The notes below the pieces were generated by a model that had not been told where the DNA came from, ran no database searches, and saw only the letters and a list, made by a program, of their open reading frames with translations. 64,000 nucleotides of DNA, from contig NC_092872.1 of the NCBI RefSeq assembly GCF_028372415.1, positions 87,828,613 through 87,892,612 of the forward strand, given 5' to 3'. Each line of letters opens with the position of its first letter. The stretch's first letter is position 1. Source of the stretch: Notamacropus eugenii. Its lineage: Eukaryota; Chordata; Mammalia; Diprotodontia; Macropodidae. Shown here one piece after another: positions 33,646 through 45,260 of the stretch. The position numbers and the translations under genes are program-made.

Positions 33646-34639
33646 GAGAGAAGATGGAGGAACATTGTCTTGTATTGTTACAAATTTAAAAATTGCCTAC
33701 TAGGCGTGTAGTCCTTAAATCTCAGGTAGTTTTGGGGCCGTAGGAATGAGGGAAAACTCTTGGTAATTCTGACCCATTCTAGAAACTAGAAATTATATTG
33801 TATTTATTCTTAAACTTGGGTCAGTTGTGAAGGACCTGTGCAATTCTAGTCTGAGGAGATCCATGAGGAGGAGTCTGTGGTACATAGAACTTAGTTACTT
33901 GCCCACAGTAATTTTGCTTTTATGAATCAACTTAAGCATGTGTTTGTGTGTGTATCCATCTGTATATCTGTTTCTAATAGTAGGTTCATTAAAATTGTGA
34001 AAATTTTTAAAAATAGGTTTGTCATCATCAGTAGATGAGTTGGAATTAAATTAAGATTAAATTAATTAAGTTTGAATTAAAGGGATTTTTTTCTTACAGT
34101 TTTTAAGTAAAAATATAGTTCTCCCTATCAGTGTTTGGAATTGTGCTGTTTAACAGTATGTAAATATAGAGTAGGCAATTATCTTGGATTAGAGCTGTTC
34201 TTTTATAACAATGTAAACACATTGTTGAAGACCCCTTAATTTCTTTATTTTAAAATCAAATTCTGCAATTATTCTGTGGAATGCAAATTACAACACAAGA
34301 TTTTTTTGCCTTCTAGTAGGGTTAATTGGGGCTCAGACAACCAGTTACCATAGTAAACTCAGAAGTGGAAACCGAGACCACCTGGAATATGAGCTGTATG
34401 CAAAAAACTGTTTGCAACTTAGAGACAACGTTGTCCACTCTACATTGTTAGACATTACGGGTGGAAATCAAGCTGAACTACAGGGACAATTGAATATATT
34501 TTTTATTATAATTAATATTTCAGTTGTGTTATTTCCCCCTTCCCCCTACCTGCCCCATGGAACCTATAAACCATTTAAAATCAAACTTGAATTTTGCAAA
34601 CTTGCGTACCTGAATTCTGAATTTTCTGAAGTTTCATTT

Positions 34640-34830
34640 TGAATTTTCATTTTCAACAAGTGTTTATTTTGTTCCTATTGTCCTGAAAGTAGTATAGGAG
34701 ATACTTGGAGCTTACAATCAAGTCTGGTAGGGGAGATAAGACGTGTACTACTCCAATATAAAGGACTGTGTAATGCGAACATGTAATTGGTACAAATGAG
34801 GTCTGTTATAGGAATTCAGAGAGAGAGGGA
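34640..34830 (-). mobile_element. L2/L3 LINE fragment, antisense
   Basis: GTGTTTATTTTGTTCCTATT, GAGCTTACAATCAAGTCTGG and the following part match the antisense 3' region. It is quite degraded. Confidence 0.55.
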
Positions 34831-35259
34831 GAGAGATTGCTTCTGTGTGGCATAATCGGTTAACATAGAATGGGTGGCATTTTTACTTAGCAAATACCTT
34901 CCCATGGGAAATACTTTTATTTCTAGGTTTATTGTTTTTTAGTTAAGGTAATTTGAGAACATTTAACTTTATTTTTCTGAGCCTTTTAAAGCATTATGCA
35001 TTATGGTTCTTGTATTAAAGTCTTCCTTTCATTGCCTCATTGTGGAGGAGAGGTCACTTTGTCAAAGATTGTCAGTGGTGTGCAAGCTCTCCAGTAAGTC
35101 GTATCAATACTGGCCACTGAATTATGGTGAGTTCACCATCTCTCATGTTTGAGATTACTCACGCAAATGAAACCATGAATCTCTTGGAAGTATTGAAGAA
35201 GCTGACCTTCTGCAGTCTGGTTACTAGTTGAAGATACATGCATGATCAAGTACTGTATT

Positions 35260-35985
35260 TCTTCCTTTTTTATTGATTTTATTTTTAATTAAAATTTATT
35301 TTCAGTTACTAAGCATTTATTTTTTTCTTGCTCCCAGCCCTTGCAAAACAAAAACCTCTTATAACAAATATGAATAGTCAAGCTAAATAAATTTTTATGT
35401 TGGTCATGTCAAAAAATGTAAATCTCTTAGTCCATCACCCTTCCTGTCAGGAGGTGGGGCAATATTCTTCATCATTAGTCTTCTAGAATCATGGTTGATC
35501 AGAGTTCTTAAGGCTTCTAAAATTCTTTACTTTTACAGTATTGTTATAGTGTTAATAGTTCTTCTAGTTCTGTGCCCTCTGCATTAGTTCATGTGCCTTT
35601 CCAGGTTTCTGTAAAACTGTTCTTAAGCACAGTAGTATTCCATCACATTTATGGGTCATAATTTGTTCAACCATTCATTCCCCAGTCAGTTGCGTACACT
35701 TTTTGTTTCCAGTTCTTTGCCCCACAACAAAAGAACTTTTATAAGTATTTCTGTACCTATAGGTCCTTCTCATTTTTCTTCAGTCTTTTTGAAGCTTAGG
35801 CTCAGTAGTGGTATTGATAACTTTTGGGGCATAGTTCCAAATTGCTTTCCAGTGCATCAATTTATCCCCCTGTGGCTTATCCTTTTTTTTTTTTTTTTTT
35901 ATCAACTTTGCTAAAATGATAGACCTGAGGTAAAACCTCAGAATTGCTTTAATTTACATTTCTTTGATTATTATTAGTGTTTTGT
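35260..35985 (-). mobile_element. Marsupial L1 3' region, antisense
   Basis: ATAACAAATATGAATAGTCA, CCTGTCAGGAGGTGGGGCAA, AGTAGTATTCCATCACATTT, GTTCAACCATTCATTCCCCA, CAGTAGTGGTATTGATAACT and CATAGTTCCAAATTGCTTTC are L1 3'-end features read on the opposite strand. It is 5'-truncated and contains a T run at 35883-35900. Confidence 0.8.
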
Positions 35986-36524
35986 TCAAATGCAAAATCA
36001 CTTGAAAGGAATATGGTTGTGTAACTGAAAAAGCAGCTTTGGGGGTAGGCTTGAATATCATATGCATTGCTTGTAACAAACCTAAGACCAGGTGATATCA
36101 GCTAATACTTTAATTATAAATTGAGAAGGGAACAGGGTTAATCAGAATCTAGATAGGAGCAAAAATGAGTACATAGGATAGAAAGGGCACAACAGGTTTT
36201 CAGGAAGGAGAAAAAGGAACAGGGAAGGCAGAGGGCCAAAGGACAAACTTTAATAATTTTACCTAGGGCTGCTGCCTTGAATTATACTTGATCAACTAAT
36301 TTATAACTTTTTTATATTTCTGGGCTATATTCATAGAAGATTGCCTTCAGGGTTAATTTTTGTTCTCGAAATATCTGTGATTTAAGAGCAATTTTAGGAG
36401 AGAATTTTTCAGAGGGACATTTGGGCTTGCTATTGAACTTACAGTTCTCTAAAAGGAAAACCAAAGCTTTCACAATAATAAGAAATTTAAAAGAATTGTA
36501 AGGAGTATGTATTAAGTTTTCAGC

Positions 36525-36680
36525 TGTACTCTGAGCACCATTTCACTTGCACATGAAATCTTTCCATATGTGTTATTTCTCCCTTTAGAATGAGTTCCTT
36601 GAGAGTGGTGACTGTCTTTTCCATTTGTATTCCCAGCATTTATTACAGTGTTTTGCACATAGTAAATGCTCAGATGTTTC
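36525..36680 (+). mobile_element. L2/L3 LINE 3'-end fragment, sense
   Basis: CCTTGAGAGTGGTGACTGTC, TTTGTATTCCCAGCATTTAT and GCACATAGTAAATGCTCAGA form the canonical LINE 3' end. Confidence 0.7.
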
Positions 36681-37189
36681 ATTCATTCTTGCAAGGTTAT
36701 GGTAAATGAGAGTATATTTGGAGAAAAATTACTTGTAACTAAATATTTTAAGTTTCCACTTTCACCAGTTGAACCTTGCATTGAGATAAAAGATCTTTCC
36801 ATTCTGAGTCATTCTTGTCCTTTCTTTCTCATAATAGAAGATGCGTCTAAAACATGGGAGGTCTTTCTCTGAATAATGTTATGAATTCCATGGTAGCATT
36901 CAGGCTGTTTACTTCTTTTTTTGTTTATTTTCGCTACGTACATGCTCAGTGAGAATATGCATATATGGTCAGAAGTCTAGTTATGTGTTGGGAGTCTATG
37001 CCTACTCAAATTTTATGTTGCTCTTTGGGTTACTTATACTTTTGTTTTTTGCAAGATCATAATGATCCATGGCTTAACAGTCAAGTGTTATACAGTATAG
37101 TATTATATAGTATGTATATTATGTAGTTATACCATATAGTATTGAAAGTGCTACAATTTTTCTGGTTTTTTTTTCTCTTTAATTATGGG

Positions 37190-37350
37190 TCCACTTGCAA
37201 TGCCTGTATGACTTTGTAGTTGGAAATTGGATTTGAGTCCTGGCTGCTTGAAGAATTCACTTTTCCTCTCTGTGCTTCAGCATCTGTTTGTGAAATGAAA
37301 GTCCATAGACTAAATGATAATAACTTATCCTTTCTAGCTCTAAATCCTGT
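37190..37350 (+). repeat. MIR fragment, sense
   Basis: GGATTTGAGTCCTGGCTGCT, then TCTCTGTGCTTCAGCATCTG. Confidence 0.65.
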
Positions 37351-38394
37351 AATTCCAAGAACTACCCATCCAGGTACTTGAACAGTATAGGCAGTATGAA
37401 GTTTTTAGTTTGCCTTTATTTTCATAGCATACGATTAGACTATTCTTGTTTTTTCAGTGGTTTCTACTGGGAAGTCTTTGTAGTGTTTAGTAAACTCCTC
37501 CTCACAGTAAGACATATTTGGACAGTGTGCACGATACTTTCCAAGGCAAAGGTGAGCAAGTTATGTGACTATTAAGGAAAGGATCTTAGATCTAGAGCTG
37601 AAAGAGACCTGGGAGTTCAATTATTTCAGCCTTCTCATTTTTTCCTATTTTATATCTTGCTTGAAGAACAGAATTGAAAGCTGTATTTTGTTGTCTTGAT
37701 TTTAATGATTTTCAAAAAATCAACCAGCAGTAATAGAGGGAACTTATATTTTCACACTTCTTGGTTTTATGACCTTAAAGATGTCTGCTGTAGAAAGCCA
37801 TTTATGAAAGCATGCCTATTCTTTTTTCACGTTTTAACCAAGCATGACCGCTCTGCATTTGTATATGATTTTCCTAGTTTCATTTTAAAAGAAAGACATG
37901 TCTCAGTATTTACTGTTTTCTTGCCCCTTATCTTTTTTTGGGGAGGGGAAACGACAGTGTTATTTACACTGTGATAATGTCTTCTGTAATTATGGAATTT
38001 CCTCCTTTTGCCAACATGTCTTATTTTGAGCTGAGTCTGTCTTAGAAAATGTATGGCCTCTAATCTGGATTTGTTCTGATTACATTTCAGACTAACCAAA
38101 TACAAAGTAATATTTTGGAACAAAGTTTTGCTTATTATATCTTTTTACTGACATTTGCCCAGAGATCACATTGACTACTGAAGTGGTAGAATCTAATTCT
38201 ACCCTCAGTACTAATGAAAATAGGTCAAGATAAAAATGACAACTGATTTGTTTATTTTTCAGCTGTTGGCATTTTATCTGCAAATACTGTAGGGATGATC
38301 TCTGACTAAGCTCTTTATAGTCTGATTTTCTTAAATGCCTTTTGTGGTTTTGTAAGAAATACTATTTTCTATAGTCTTCAATATCATCATAATA

Positions 38395-38560
38395 CTCTGA
38401 ACCAGTATAAAAGTTCTTAATCTCTTCTGAGTGTGTTATAGACTCTTGGTAGTTTGAAGCATATGGACCTTCAGAGTAACTTTGTAAGTGAATAAAATAA
38501 AATACATGATTACAAAAGAAACCAATTATAATGAAATGCAGTTCTTAAATTTTTTTTTTT
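38395..38560. mobile_element. DNA-transposon-like repeat (same family as 45.06 kb)
   Basis: AAGTTCTTAATCTCTTCTGA, ATATGGACCTTCAGAGTAAC, AAATACATGATTACAAAAGA and TAATGAAATGCAGTTCTTAA match the 45.06-45.26 kb repeat and, reversed, the 11.2 kb insert. Confidence 0.55.
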
Positions 38561-39299
38561 AAATTCGTGATCAGGAACTTTTTGGCAACCATGTCTCCTT
38601 TCTTGGCATGGTGTTTATCTTGGTTAAAGCTGTTTCTGACCTCTTATTGTGGCAACCACTTTGAATCTATTGTTTCCTTTGAAATGGTGATAGTTAATCT
38701 TTTATTTTGTCCATTTCCAGTTTTTTAGAACTAATTACGCCCAGTGTTTTTCATCTTTATCTTTTTTCTAACTTGATAATTACTTTAACTTTTATATAAA
38801 TGGTTGAACTGAATGCATATAGAAACTGATATTTCAGATAATTATTTCGACTTCATCTTAACAATGATCTTTTTTCTGTCTGTTGCTTTTGGGCTCTCTT
38901 TGAAGAAAGCATTCATAATGAACAAGTGTGAGGCTTCTGAATAGACCTTAAATTCTTTTTTTGCTACTGAATCATTTTATCCAATATTTTTCACTGTTTT
39001 CCTGGCAACTTTGGAAGTCCTAAAGTATCAAAATATATTGACTTAGTTTGAAGAATCTTGGCAAATTTTTCTACAAAATTTCTCCACCTCTTCATTCCTT
39101 CCTATGGAATTTAGTGCATAAGCTATGATTATTTTCATAGAGAAGTTTTTCTTTGTTATTTATAAGTACTTGAAATGTTTTTATTACTTTTGGACTTTTC
39201 TGAAGAGAATCAGTTAAATTTTTTCTTGAGGTTTCATTTGTAGTGAAAATTAAAAGTTTCTCTGGTTGTTATGATAGCTGATTGGTCTCATCACAGATT

Positions 39300-39497
39300 A
39301 TGAGTTTTAACGTGCTCTCCAAACCTTTTTACTGCTCTGTTGCCTTCGCTGTGAAAGTGGGGAGACTGTACCTAGATAAAGGATATTTTCCATGTAATTG
39401 GGAGGAGGAGGAGTCTACAGGGGGAAGTGGTTATCTTGAGTCTGAAACTTCAGCCTCTGGTGACCTACCCTATGATCATGATGATCTCTATCCTTAA
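39300..39497 (+). other. Unassigned acidic open reading frame in intron 3
   Basis: From ATG 39300 the frame runs 65 codons to TAA 39495-39497. Its C-terminal half is acidic and Ser/Gly-rich, with an EEEE run, GGSGYLESETSASGD and DHDD. A CAG precedes the ATG, but splicing from HAPSTR1 exon 3 into it would hit a stop at once. I do not recognise it. It could be a chance frame, a pseudogene scrap or an unrelated exon. Confidence 0.2.
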
Positions 39498-39835
39498 TTG
39501 GGATGGTCTTTTAATAGCAGACATGGTTTTTTAGACTATACTTAGGTCCTTTCCAGCTTGTTTTAACCTGCCATAGCATGCCACTGTGCTGGCATACGTC
39601 TTAAATCTCGGTTCACCTTTGTGGGAGGATGTGGAATAGCATTTTTATACAAACCTGTCTTTTCTTAGCCTCTTGTGCTATTGTTGCTCTTAGCTGGCTG
39701 TGCTAGTAGCTAAGTACCAACTAATAAGACTTAAGTTATGACTCTTTGTGGGAGTAGTTGAATTTTATACGTTTGGATAAGCTCCGTATTCACAGAAACA
39801 GGCTCCTTTTTTCTGTCTACCCCATGTAGTACCCA

Positions 39836-39900
<65 letters not shown>

Positions 39901-39905
39901 CTCTC

Positions 39906-39983
<78 letters not shown>

Positions 39984-40012
39984 CACACTCTCTCTCCCTC
40001 TCCCCCCCCCCC
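39836..40012. repeat. Compound microsatellite (CA)n-(CT)n-(C)n
   Basis: About 30 CA units (39836-39896) are followed by about 100 bp of CT units with small interruptions and a final C run ending near 40012. It is likely length-polymorphic and prone to assembly error. Confidence 0.95.
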
Positions 40013-40989
40013 TTCTCTGTTGTGGTTAAGTGACTTATACCTTAATCTTTTGACTCCAAGTGCAGTACTTCTGCTATATCATGTTTCCTCTGTTGTTTTA
40101 AATCAAATTCCAGTCTGCTCATTTTCTGGCTACCTTATTTAGCATATATGCTCCTTAGCAACAGGAATATGTATTCCACATACTCTCTCCATGGCACCTA
40201 AAATTTTTTGCCCTTTTTTTTTTTTTTAAATAGACAAGTTCGAATTTTATTTGAAGTTTAAAGTTACTAAACAAAGCACATGAGTAGTCTTCATAATCTT
40301 AATAGAAATTGAAGAAGTGACATTTTGTTCTGGTTCATGCCCATTTATGTTTTGTTATCCCAGTAACTTGAATTCCTCGAAGCACCAAACATGGATTAAT
40401 GGTAGGGATCTGTTTGGATGGCTTCTCTGGTAGGATCTGTTAAAACCTAAGTTTCAGGGAGGAGGGAGACCACTGGTTACCTGAGTTTCAGCACTTGGTT
40501 AACTTATGATTCAGAAAGGATCTTGGGCAAATATACCAGCTTTATCTTTAAATCTTTCTAGAAGACCTTTGCTTTCCTTTGTTTTAGGTGCTTGAACTTC
40601 AACTTGATCTTGGAAACCAAGCATTTGTTGTAACTTGAAGAACTCTTGTAGTTTGTATATTTTTCTAGTTGGTGTCAAAAGATTTTTATAGAAGTTAACA
40701 GGCCAGCTAATAATTTGTCACTGGAAAGCCTTTATAATATCATACATTAATATCCTAGAAACTAAAGGGGAGGGTTTTCTAGGGAGCTTACAGAATCTGA
40801 CCATATAATTCAATTTGAGGACCTATACAGGAGGCCCATTGGCCAAATCCAGCCTTCCATCTGTTCTTGTTTTGTGTGGCCAGGGAGCTAAGAATTGTTT
40901 TTATATTTTTTAAATATAGTAAAATCTTAAAGATGTTAAAACAAAATCTCTCTTAGCTTGTGTGATTCACTGAAGTTTGCTGACCTCTG

Positions 40990-41200
40990 ATCTATAACAT
41001 CTTCTACAGTTGGTCAGCCTTCATCTTAAGACCTAGTGAGAAGGAAAACCACTACCTTCGGGTGCATATACTTCATGCTACTTTTGAATAGCTCTACTTG
41101 TTAGGAAGTGTTTCCTTCTGCCTCTTTGTAACTTCCACCCACTTTTTTTTGCCCTAGTTCTTCTATTAGCACATTAGTACAGTGAGTTTATCATATTAGT
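40990..41200 (-). mobile_element. CR1/L3 LINE fragment, antisense
   Basis: CTTTTGAATAGCTCTACTTG, TTAGGAAGTGTTTCCTTCTG and TTGTAACTTCCACCCACT match the antisense CR1/L3 pattern also seen at 44.5 kb. Confidence 0.65.
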
Positions 41201-42639
41201 TAGTTGTCACCTTGGGAAACAGAAATGGAGCTCAGTTTAGCTGGGATAGGAAAAAAAAGGGTTGAACTGAGTGTAGAGAAGGGAAGAATTGAATTGGGGA
41301 TAACACCTAAAGAGAGGAGGCAAAAATAGATATACTTTGGGGGCATGTTTTGAGTAGTAGGAGTCAAATTAGGAGAAAGTATGAACTTTTTTCACCACCA
41401 AAGCCAAGTAATTTATTTGAGACTTGGTGACTTCTGTTTTAAGTCTGTCCCTATAACCTCTTGGAGTTTCGTTTGAGTAAGTTGGATAAAAGTTTTGACA
41501 TGGTGTCCTTATTATTGAGAAAGCAGTATTAACTTACTCTAGGTTAAGTAAAGACTGAACTAAATTTGTTGGTTAACACAGAGCTAATAAAAACATTATA
41601 CTTCTACATGGCTTAGGAATTTGTTATTTAACAATAACAAAAAATTTGGTCACTTCAAAGGTGGCATTCTGTTAAAGGAAATAAATAGTTCAAAATGGTA
41701 TGTTTGAGTACATGGGATTTTTTTAGGGTGGAGGAGTGGGAAACAAAGTTTGTGGACTTGAGAATATTTGAGACCCAGAAGAGAAATTATTATTCTTTGG
41801 TTAAATCCTGTGATTTTAGTCACCTCAGGAAACTGAAATATATTTGCTCTTTTTTGGCCTAATTTTGGTTAATAGACTAAATGTTTGTTTGGCTTCTTTG
41901 GCAAAGAAATAGTAAATTTCTTGACAAGCTGTTTTTATTACCACCAGCAGCTATGGATACAGTTTGGTAAATTCCATCAGTACCTTTCTGAAAAGACAAG
42001 TCTTTGTAACAAACAGACTTCAGCAAAGTTGATTCACTTTTGTATAGAATGTGAGAGTTGAGTATTTAATTTTGTTTGAAAGCTTACTGGTTTCCTTGTT
42101 TTGAGTTTAGTGGTTAACAGATTTTTGACCTAGGCGTAAACTAGACTGAAACTCCAGGAGAATTATTTGATATCTCATAACTTTGGAAATAATAGCTCTC
42201 AGATTTCTGAATCAGGATGTGATTTGTGATCTTAGTAGGCATCTCTGTTGTATTGTTTATCTTTTAAGGAGTATCCAAATATTCTCAGGGAGAACTGTGA
42301 TTTAATGAAATGTAGAAACAGCTAGCATTGCAACTTTAGCTTCTTCCCCCCTCTAAATTCTTTGATTTATATTAAAAATGCAATTGTAAATACTTCATAT
42401 CTAAAATTCACTTGTCAGAATGGCATAATGGTTCTTGATACAGTATTTAAAATTTCAACTATATAACTGGTTTCTTGTTTGGAGAACCAAAGGAGCAACA
42501 AGGGCCTTTAGTAAAGTTCTTATTTTTGAACTTAAGTACTTTTTTTTTTTAAAGTAATAGTTTTAGAATTTTGTTTTGAGCTCTGACTTCTCTAGCTTAA
42601 TGCTTAGATGATAAAAGTCTAGTGGAATGATTGGGTAGG

Positions 42640-42800
42640 ATAGCATTGTGCAGTGGAAAGAATGTTGAATTTGGAATTATAAATACTTGATTTCAAATAT
42701 GAATTCCAGGATTTTACTATATATACATCTTTGAGCATGTCATTTAGTGTTAGGTCTCAGTCTGTCTCTCCTACAAAGAGACTGGTCTGGATTTGATAAC
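42640..42800 (+). repeat. MIR-type SINE, sense
   Basis: GCATTGTGCAGTGGAAAGAA, TGAATTTGGAATTATAAATA and TGAGCATGTCATTTAG follow the MIR layout. Confidence 0.6.
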
Positions 42801-44409
42801 TTTTAACATCTTTTTATTATACCTTAGAGTTTTAGGTAACTAATTGGTAGAATAATAGACACACCATTTAAGTACAGTGTACGCATTTGATGTATTTTCC
42901 CAGTTACATGGTTGGGTAGTAAGTCAAAGGATGAATAAGTTCTCTTCTCTTCATACTCTATTACTGTCTTGCCTTGTGTCTTTGGAAAACTACTTTAAAC
43001 AATTCTTGCTTTACTTCCTTTCTCTGTAAAATGGTGGGGCTACTTGACACATTAGTGAATTGTTTTTCAAAATTCTTGCATTAGGATAAATTGAGTAGGA
43101 GAATATAGGATTTTTGGTAGAGAATAGGAATCCTAACTTGATAAGATGGGTGCCAACTTCCTGTCTAATCCTATGGAAAGTTTCATCTTTTTGATTTCCC
43201 AGGACAGGCATTCTGGTACCCTGGGACAGTGGTAGACCCAAAGTATGGTGTTATCCTGATTTTCAAAGGCTCTGATTCCAGGTAATCTGAATCTCTTAGA
43301 TTTAACTTTCTCTCAATAAGGCTATGATAACTTCCTTGGCCGTTTTCTATGGCATTTGTGTTCAGTAGAGTAATGCTGATGGAAGAGAAATGGATGGTTT
43401 ATCTGAACTACTTAAATAGATGTATCTATTTATTTGATTATGTATTACAGGTTGCACAGAAGTGTATTGGAATAAGAAATGTGTGGGGGTAAGGAGAAAT
43501 GTTTAGGCCCAATAATTAGGAAATTAAAAGCAGACCAGAGAGCATCATAGCTAATATGAGGAAGAATGCTTTAAAAGGGAATCCTTGGAACCCAAGGTTT
43601 GTTTATTTTTTAATAGCTCAGTAAAATTTCATCAGTTACTATTAGATATTTAAGTATCAATTTAGTATATGTGTTCAGTTTTCTTTCTTCTCACTTCTTT
43701 GTTCCTCCTCTTGTTTTTCCTTCACTCCTGCCATTTTTTTAAAAAAGTAGAAAAAATTACAAGTTCACATAGTTAAATATGTATTGTCAAGTTTGTAAGC
43801 TAATAAAAATTTTTCCTGGGGTTTGTTTTACTTATTGTTGCTAAGGAAAGTGCATGTGTAGCAAAACTACTAGAACTGACCTATGGATACTTTGTATTTT
43901 TTCCAAAGTCCTGTATACTTGTATGCCATTCTTTTCTTTCCTGCTTTGTTGAAAAAAACTGGTTGCCTGCATGCTCTTGAAATAATTGGTCTTACTATAA
44001 ATGATCTTGGGACACTAGTGTTAATGAACTTTGGAATTTAAATTATAAGAAATTAATGTACCAAGACAACTTTAATTGCTTAAAATTGTATTACTTAAAT
44101 ATTGTTTTTTTATTTTATAAAGGCTTTTCTGAAATCTTGTATTTTTAAAACTGTCTTTTAAAAAAATTAGCCTTTAGGGTACAATCACCATTAAAACCGT
44201 CAAGGGTGCACTAAGAGATGAAAAGTTTAAATTTTCTTTTCCTCAGTTTAAGTTGAGTTCCTGTCCTAGAAATTAACAGTTGTTTATGTTTAAAGAGATA
44301 GTCTTTCAGTCTGTTTTTTTTCCCCTATTTTTGAAAAGGTAAAAATGAGGTTAAATTTGCTTATAGATAATCATGCACTTAGAACTGTAATGAACTGTGT
44401 TTAGTCCTT

Positions 44410-44900
44410 AATAACTGATTTACACTCACAAACTGTCAGATGTGGAAGGGAGTTCTGAGGTCATTTAGTCAAGACTATAACACAATGATAAGTAGTCAGT
44501 CAGCTGGTTTCTGCTTGAAAACCTCCAGTGATAAGGGACACACTCCCTCCCTTCCTTGATAGCCCTTTTTCACTTTTGAATAAGCTTTAATTCTTAAGTT
44601 TTTCCTTCAATCAAACCTAAATCTGACTTTCTCTGTTCCTAGATTTGCCCTTTAAGACTAAATAGACAAATCTAATCCCTCTAATCCCTCTTCCAACCAA
44701 CAGCCCTTCAGATACTTATGGACTGTTATCATGGTTTCAATGAAATCTGTCTTCAGGCTAAAATGAGTCCTCATAGTAGATCCCTTCACCTTTTGCTATC
44801 CTGTTTCGTTTTCTCTGGATACTGTCAAACGTTTTGCTTTTCCCAAAATGTAGCTAGAATGTGGTACTCAAGAGAAAAGTATCTGTAAACATCTATTCTT
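44410..44900 (-). mobile_element. CR1/L3 LINE fragment, antisense
   Basis: GATAAGGGACACACTCCCTC, TTTTTCCTTCAATCAAACCT, CAGCCCTTCAGATACTTATG, GACTGTTATCATGGTTTCAA and TAGCTAGAATGTGGTACTCA. It is the antisense reading of the family whose sense copy is at 58.56 kb. Confidence 0.7.
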
Positions 44901-45054
44901 TTCTCCTCTATTCTGCCAAACTGAGGCTGATAACATTTTTGATGCCTCATGGTCATTAGGAGAGAGAGTAGTGTGCTAGAGTGGATGTATAAAGAGAGCA
45001 AGCCTTAGAGGCAGGCAAGTCATTTAGCTTCTCAGTGCTTCGTGCAATTCTCCT

Positions 45055-45260
45055 ATTAAGACAGTTCTTAACCTTTTTGTGTTATAGACTATTTGGGTAG
45101 TCTGCAACCTTTGGAACCCTTCTAAGAATAATATTTTTAAAAGAATTTTAAAAAAACCCATAGGATTACAAAGGAAACTGTGAAATAAAGTAATGAGATG
45201 TTAAAAATTTGTATGCTTTTTAAATTCTTAATAAGACAAAACATTTAAAAATGTAGGCAA
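45055..45260. mobile_element. DNA-transposon-like repeat
   Basis: AGACAGTTCTTAACCTTTTT, GCAACCTTTGGAACCCTTCT and CCCATAGGATTACAAAGGAA give the same family as 38.4 kb. Confidence 0.6.

Noticed and set aside
35651..35914. An 87-codon plus-strand frame
   Set aside because: It lies on the antisense strand of an L1 3' region.
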